The translations under genes and the position numbers were made by a program. Positions 31,806-34,334 of a stretch of DNA of 34,334 bases are shown here, one piece after another. The notes beneath the pieces are model-generated. The model was not told where the DNA came from, did no database searches, and worked only from the letters and a program-made list of their open reading frames with translations. Origin of the DNA: Arthrobacter crystallopoietes BAB-32. Its GTDB lineage: Bacteria > Actinomycetota > Actinomycetes > Actinomycetales > Micrococcaceae. Location of the stretch: contig NZ_ANPE02000196.1 in NCBI RefSeq assembly GCF_000328305.2, positions 1 through 34,334 on the forward strand, given 5' to 3'. Every line of letters begins with the position of its first letter. Within the stretch, counting starts at the first letter, position 1.

Positions 31806-34298
31806 GGCGTGGTGTGCCTGCCCGGAGGCGGGCGACGCCGCCGCACTTCGTTGGCTGACGGAATTGGCCGGCGTGGCCCCGTTACGGCGCTGGCTTGAAC
31901 CCGTCCGGTTCCCGCCCTGCCGGCTGGGTTGGCGTTGAAGAAGGGGCTCCGCCGCGTGCAGCGGAGCCTTGGCCGGCCGCCCTGGCGCCACGACATAGTC
32001 CGTGCCGTCGACCGACAGCGTCAGCTCAGCCTCATCCGCAGCGGTGCCGGAGGTTCCGGTGTCGAGCAGCCGCATGGTCGTGCCGGCGGGGGTGGTTTCG
32101 ACACCCAGCCGGTGGCCCCTCCACTGGAGGCGGAAGGCGATACGCTCCAGCCGGGCGGGCAGCCGCGGTGCCAGCTGCAGCTTCCCGCCTTCGGTCTGCA
32201 GCCCGCCCAGTCCGCAGGCCAGCGCCAGCCACGCTCCGGCGAGCGACGCAAGGTGCAGCCCCTCCTGGCTGTCCTGCTGCAGGTCGCGCAGGTCCACCAG
32301 GGCAGCCTCGCGCAGGTAGGCGAGCGCCAGGTCCAGGTGGCCGGCGTGGGCGCAGGCCACGGCCTGGGCTGCTGCGGAGAGCGAGGAATCCCGGACGGTG
32401 CGGCGCTCGTAGTAGTCCAGGTTCCGGGCCGCTTCCTCCGGGGTGAAGGCGTCGGAGCACCACCAGAGGGCAAGCTCCAGGTCCGCTTGCTTCACCACCT
32501 GGCGCCGGTAGATCTTCGCGTAGTGCGCGTGGTCCTGGACCGGGTAGGCGCCTTGCTGGCCCTCGAAGTCCCACTCCCGGTAGGTGGTGAACCCTTCGTT
32601 GGCCGGATGCACCCCAAGCACATGGTCATACGGGACGTACATCGCGTCCGCGGCTTCCCGCCAGTGCCGCTTCTCCTCCCGCGAGACCCTGAGCCGCTGG
32701 GCTGCGGCGGGGTTCGCCTCGCAGGCGTCGGCGGCCAAGTCCAGGTTCCGCTTGGCCATGAGGTTGGTGAAGACGTTGTCGTCCACCACTCCGGTGTATT
32801 CATCCGGTCCGGTCATGCCGTACAGGTGGCAGCGTCCCTTGTGGTCCCGGTGCAGCATCCGCGCCCAGACCCGGGCCGTTTCCACGAGCACGTCCAGGCC
32901 GCCGACCTCCTCGAGGTTCCGGCCCGTGGCGTCGGCCCAGAAGCCGAAGGCACGGGCGATGTCCGCGTTGAGGTGCGCCGCGGCAGTGCTGGCCGGCCAA
33001 TAGGCGGACGCCTCCCCGCCGTCGATGGTCCGCCACGGGAAGGAGGCCCCTTCCAGCCCCAGGACCTGCGCCCGTTCGCGCGCCCGATCCAGTCCGGAGG
33101 AACGCCAGCGAAGCATCCGGGCGGCATCTTCAGGCCGCAGCAGGGTCATGGCGGGGACCAGGAAGCTGTCGATGTCCCAGAAGGTGTGGCCGCTGTAGCC
33201 GTAGCCGGTCAGGCCCTTGGCGCCGACGGGCGCAGCGTTGACGCAGGCTGATGCCTGCAGCAGCTGGAACAAGTCGAAGCGCAGGGCCTGCTGGAGGTCG
33301 GGATCGCCGTCGACCTCCACGTCTGCCGCCTGCCAGAAGTTGTCGAGGACGCGCTGCTGCTCCGCCGCCAGCCCCTCCCAGCCCAGCTGCCGGGCAGCCT
33401 CGAGGGCCGCCGCGGCCTGGTCGCGCAGGCCGGCAGGCGGGTCTTCGCGCGACCAGGCGTGGCAGATGTACTTCACAAAACCGGCGGTTCCGCCCGGGGG
33501 CAGCTCCGCGACGAGGCTCGTGGCGACCTGGTCCTCGCCGTCCGTCGTGTGCACCTGCGCGTCTTCGGGCCGGAGGATTTCGTGTTCGACGGCGGCAGCG
33601 ACGCAAGTGCCGCTGCGCCGGGTCCGGTGCACCAAGTGTCCGCCGGTTTGATGCGAGCCGCGGAGGCAGGACTCGAACGGGCTGTGCAGCGCCTCTTCGA
33701 CCCGGGGGTCGCTGTTGTCCACCGGGGGCGGCGTGCAGTTGACGGTGAGTTCCGAGCGGATCGCGATCTGCACGGGCTGGTCCAGGGCCTGCACTTCATA
33801 GCGGATGGCGGTGGTGGCACGGTGGGCCAGCGACACCATGCGGGTGGAGACGAGCCGCATCCGGCCGCCCCGGGGCGTAGTCCACTCGAATTCGCGGCGC
33901 AGCGTGCCTGCCCGCAGGTCGAGCACCCGCTCGTGCCGCCCCGCTGGGGCTTCGCGCACATCCAGCGGGACACCGTCGACCTGGAGCCGGATTCCGGTGC
34001 CGTCGGCTACCCCGATCATGGCCTGGCCGTGCTCCGGATGGCCATAGCCGCCTTCAGGGTAGGACAGCGGGTGGTACTCGTAGACCCCGGCCAGGAAGAC
34101 GCCGCGGGCTGCGCTGGGCTGCCCTTCATCCAAGGTGCCGCGGAGCCCGACGTAGCCGTTGGCCAGCGCGAAGACGGACTCCCCCAGTCCAAGGGAATCC
34201 GCGTCAAGAGAGGATTCCCGGACCTGCCAGGGATGCGTCGTCAAGAGTCGGTTCGCCACGGAATCCACGCTATCCCGTCCCTGCGGCCGCTTCCTCAC
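31785..34298 (-). CDS. Glycoside hydrolase family 65 protein (disaccharide phosphorylase/trehalase-like)
   Basis: 837 residues from GTG 34298, but the frame stays open to the window edge, and GTG at 34268 behind GGGACGGGA is a better-placed start. Homology to GH65 begins at about HPWQVRESSLDADSLGLGE. It has the GH65 N-terminal beta-sandwich and the (alpha/alpha)6 barrel with general acid Glu500 in TGPDEYTGVVDDN, KQADLELALWW, and the phosphate-loop-like RTVRDSSLS. The last two point to a phosphorylase, though actinobacterial trehalases share them. It resembles mycobacterial Rv3401. A low-complexity tail of about 65 residues follows the fold. It is unrelated to the catabolic genes and probably marks the chromosomal flank. 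Confidence 0.83.
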   Translation of the reverse strand: MRKRPQGRDSVDSVANRLLTTHPWQVRESSLDADSLGLGESVFALANGYVGLRGTLDEGQPSAARGVFLAGVYEYHPLSYPEGGYGHPEHGQAMIGVADGTGIRLQVDGVPLDVREAPAGRHERVLDLRAGTLRREFEWTTPRGGRMRLVSTRMVSLAHRATTAIRYEVQALDQPVQIAIRSELTVNCTPPPVDNSDPRVEEALHSPFESCLRGSHQTGGHLVHRTRRSGTCVAAAVEHEILRPEDAQVHTTDGEDQVATSLVAELPPGGTAGFVKYICHAWSREDPPAGLRDQAAAALEAARQLGWEGLAAEQQRVLDNFWQAADVEVDGDPDLQQALRFDLFQLLQASACVNAAPVGAKGLTGYGYSGHTFWDIDSFLVPAMTLLRPEDAARMLRWRSSGLDRARERAQVLGLEGASFPWRTIDGGEASAYWPASTAAAHLNADIARAFGFWADATGRNLEEVGGLDVLVETARVWARMLHRDHKGRCHLYGMTGPDEYTGVVDDNVFTNLMAKRNLDLAADACEANPAAAQRLRVSREEKRHWREAADAMYVPYDHVLGVHPANEGFTTYREWDFEGQQGAYPVQDHAHYAKIYRRQVVKQADLELALWWCSDAFTPEEAARNLDYYERRTVRDSSLSAAAQAVACAHAGHLDLALAYLREAALVDLRDLQQDSQEGLHLASLAGAWLALACGLGGLQTEGGKLQLAPRLPARLERIAFRLQWRGHRLGVETTPAGTTMRLLDTGTSGTAADEAELTLSVDGTDYVVAPGRPAKAPLHAAEPLLQRQPSRQGGNRTGSSQRRNGATPANSVSQRSAAASPASGQAHHAKAPAMA

Positions 34299-34334
34299 GT
34301 GCCCGCCGCGCCGCGGACCGCAGCCGGCCGGCGT

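Overview
The window is GC-rich, gene-dense actinobacterial DNA, most likely from an Arthrobacter-type Micrococcaceae. The signs are a DUF222-type HNH protein, a Clp ATPase behind HspR (HAIR) operators, an Rv3401-like GH65 enzyme, frequent GTG starts, leaderless-looking starts, and long GC-rich hairpins without U-tracts. No rRNA, tRNA, insertion sequence or CRISPR array was seen.

Layout. 1-3445: the 3' end of an HNH endonuclease gene, then a stress-controlled ClpC-like AAA+ unfoldase behind a duplicated promoter-operator block. 3554-11412 (minus): an operon for anthranilate degradation through CoA thioesters. In transcription order it encodes an FAH-family hydrolase, a small cupin, a TesB-type thioesterase, an aryl-CoA ligase, a two-domain 2-aminobenzoyl-CoA monooxygenase/reductase and an aromatic-acid MFS importer. 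A RidA deaminase gene diverges from it (11553-11969). 12041-15171 (minus): a hot-dog thioesterase, a ThDP enzyme broken by a frameshift, and a PaaX-type repressor. 15386-21115: a cyclase-family hydrolase (+), an ACS-type MFS transporter and MBL hydrolase (-), a second cupin and a kynurenine-formamidase-like esterase (+), and a second PaaX-type repressor (-). 21293-26044 (minus): an NTF2/SnoaL-flavin reductase fusion, a BCCT transporter, an NCS1 permease and an isochorismatase-like hydrolase. 26185-31752 (+): a GntR/FCD regulator, two DUF1185 paralogues, an alpha/beta hydrolase, an aldehyde dehydrogenase, a 4-OT tautomerase and an LLM flavin monooxygenase. 31785-34298 (minus): a GH65 enzyme.

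How it may work. The left half looks like an anthraniloyl-CoA pathway. It lacks beta-oxidation genes and carries thioesterase, cupin, RidA and FAH instead, so I propose a route through 5-hydroxyanthranilate with ring cleavage, imine deamination and hydrolysis. Sites resembling the palindrome bound by the anthraniloyl-CoA-responsive PaaX-type repressor MeqR2 (Arthrobacter sp. Rü61a) lie in two divergent promoter regions. The cyclase, the ThDP enzyme and the formamidase-like esterase could feed anthranilate from isatin- or kynurenine-type precursors.

The right half resembles two-component flavin systems that open N-heterocycles (pyridine PyrAE, trigonelline TgnAB, pyrimidine RutAF). It carries two importers and an unexplained DUF1185 pair. 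Strong hairpins at 3500-3536 and 31761-31805 bound the whole catabolic region between housekeeping-type genes. Functions are read from motifs and context; no database search was possible.
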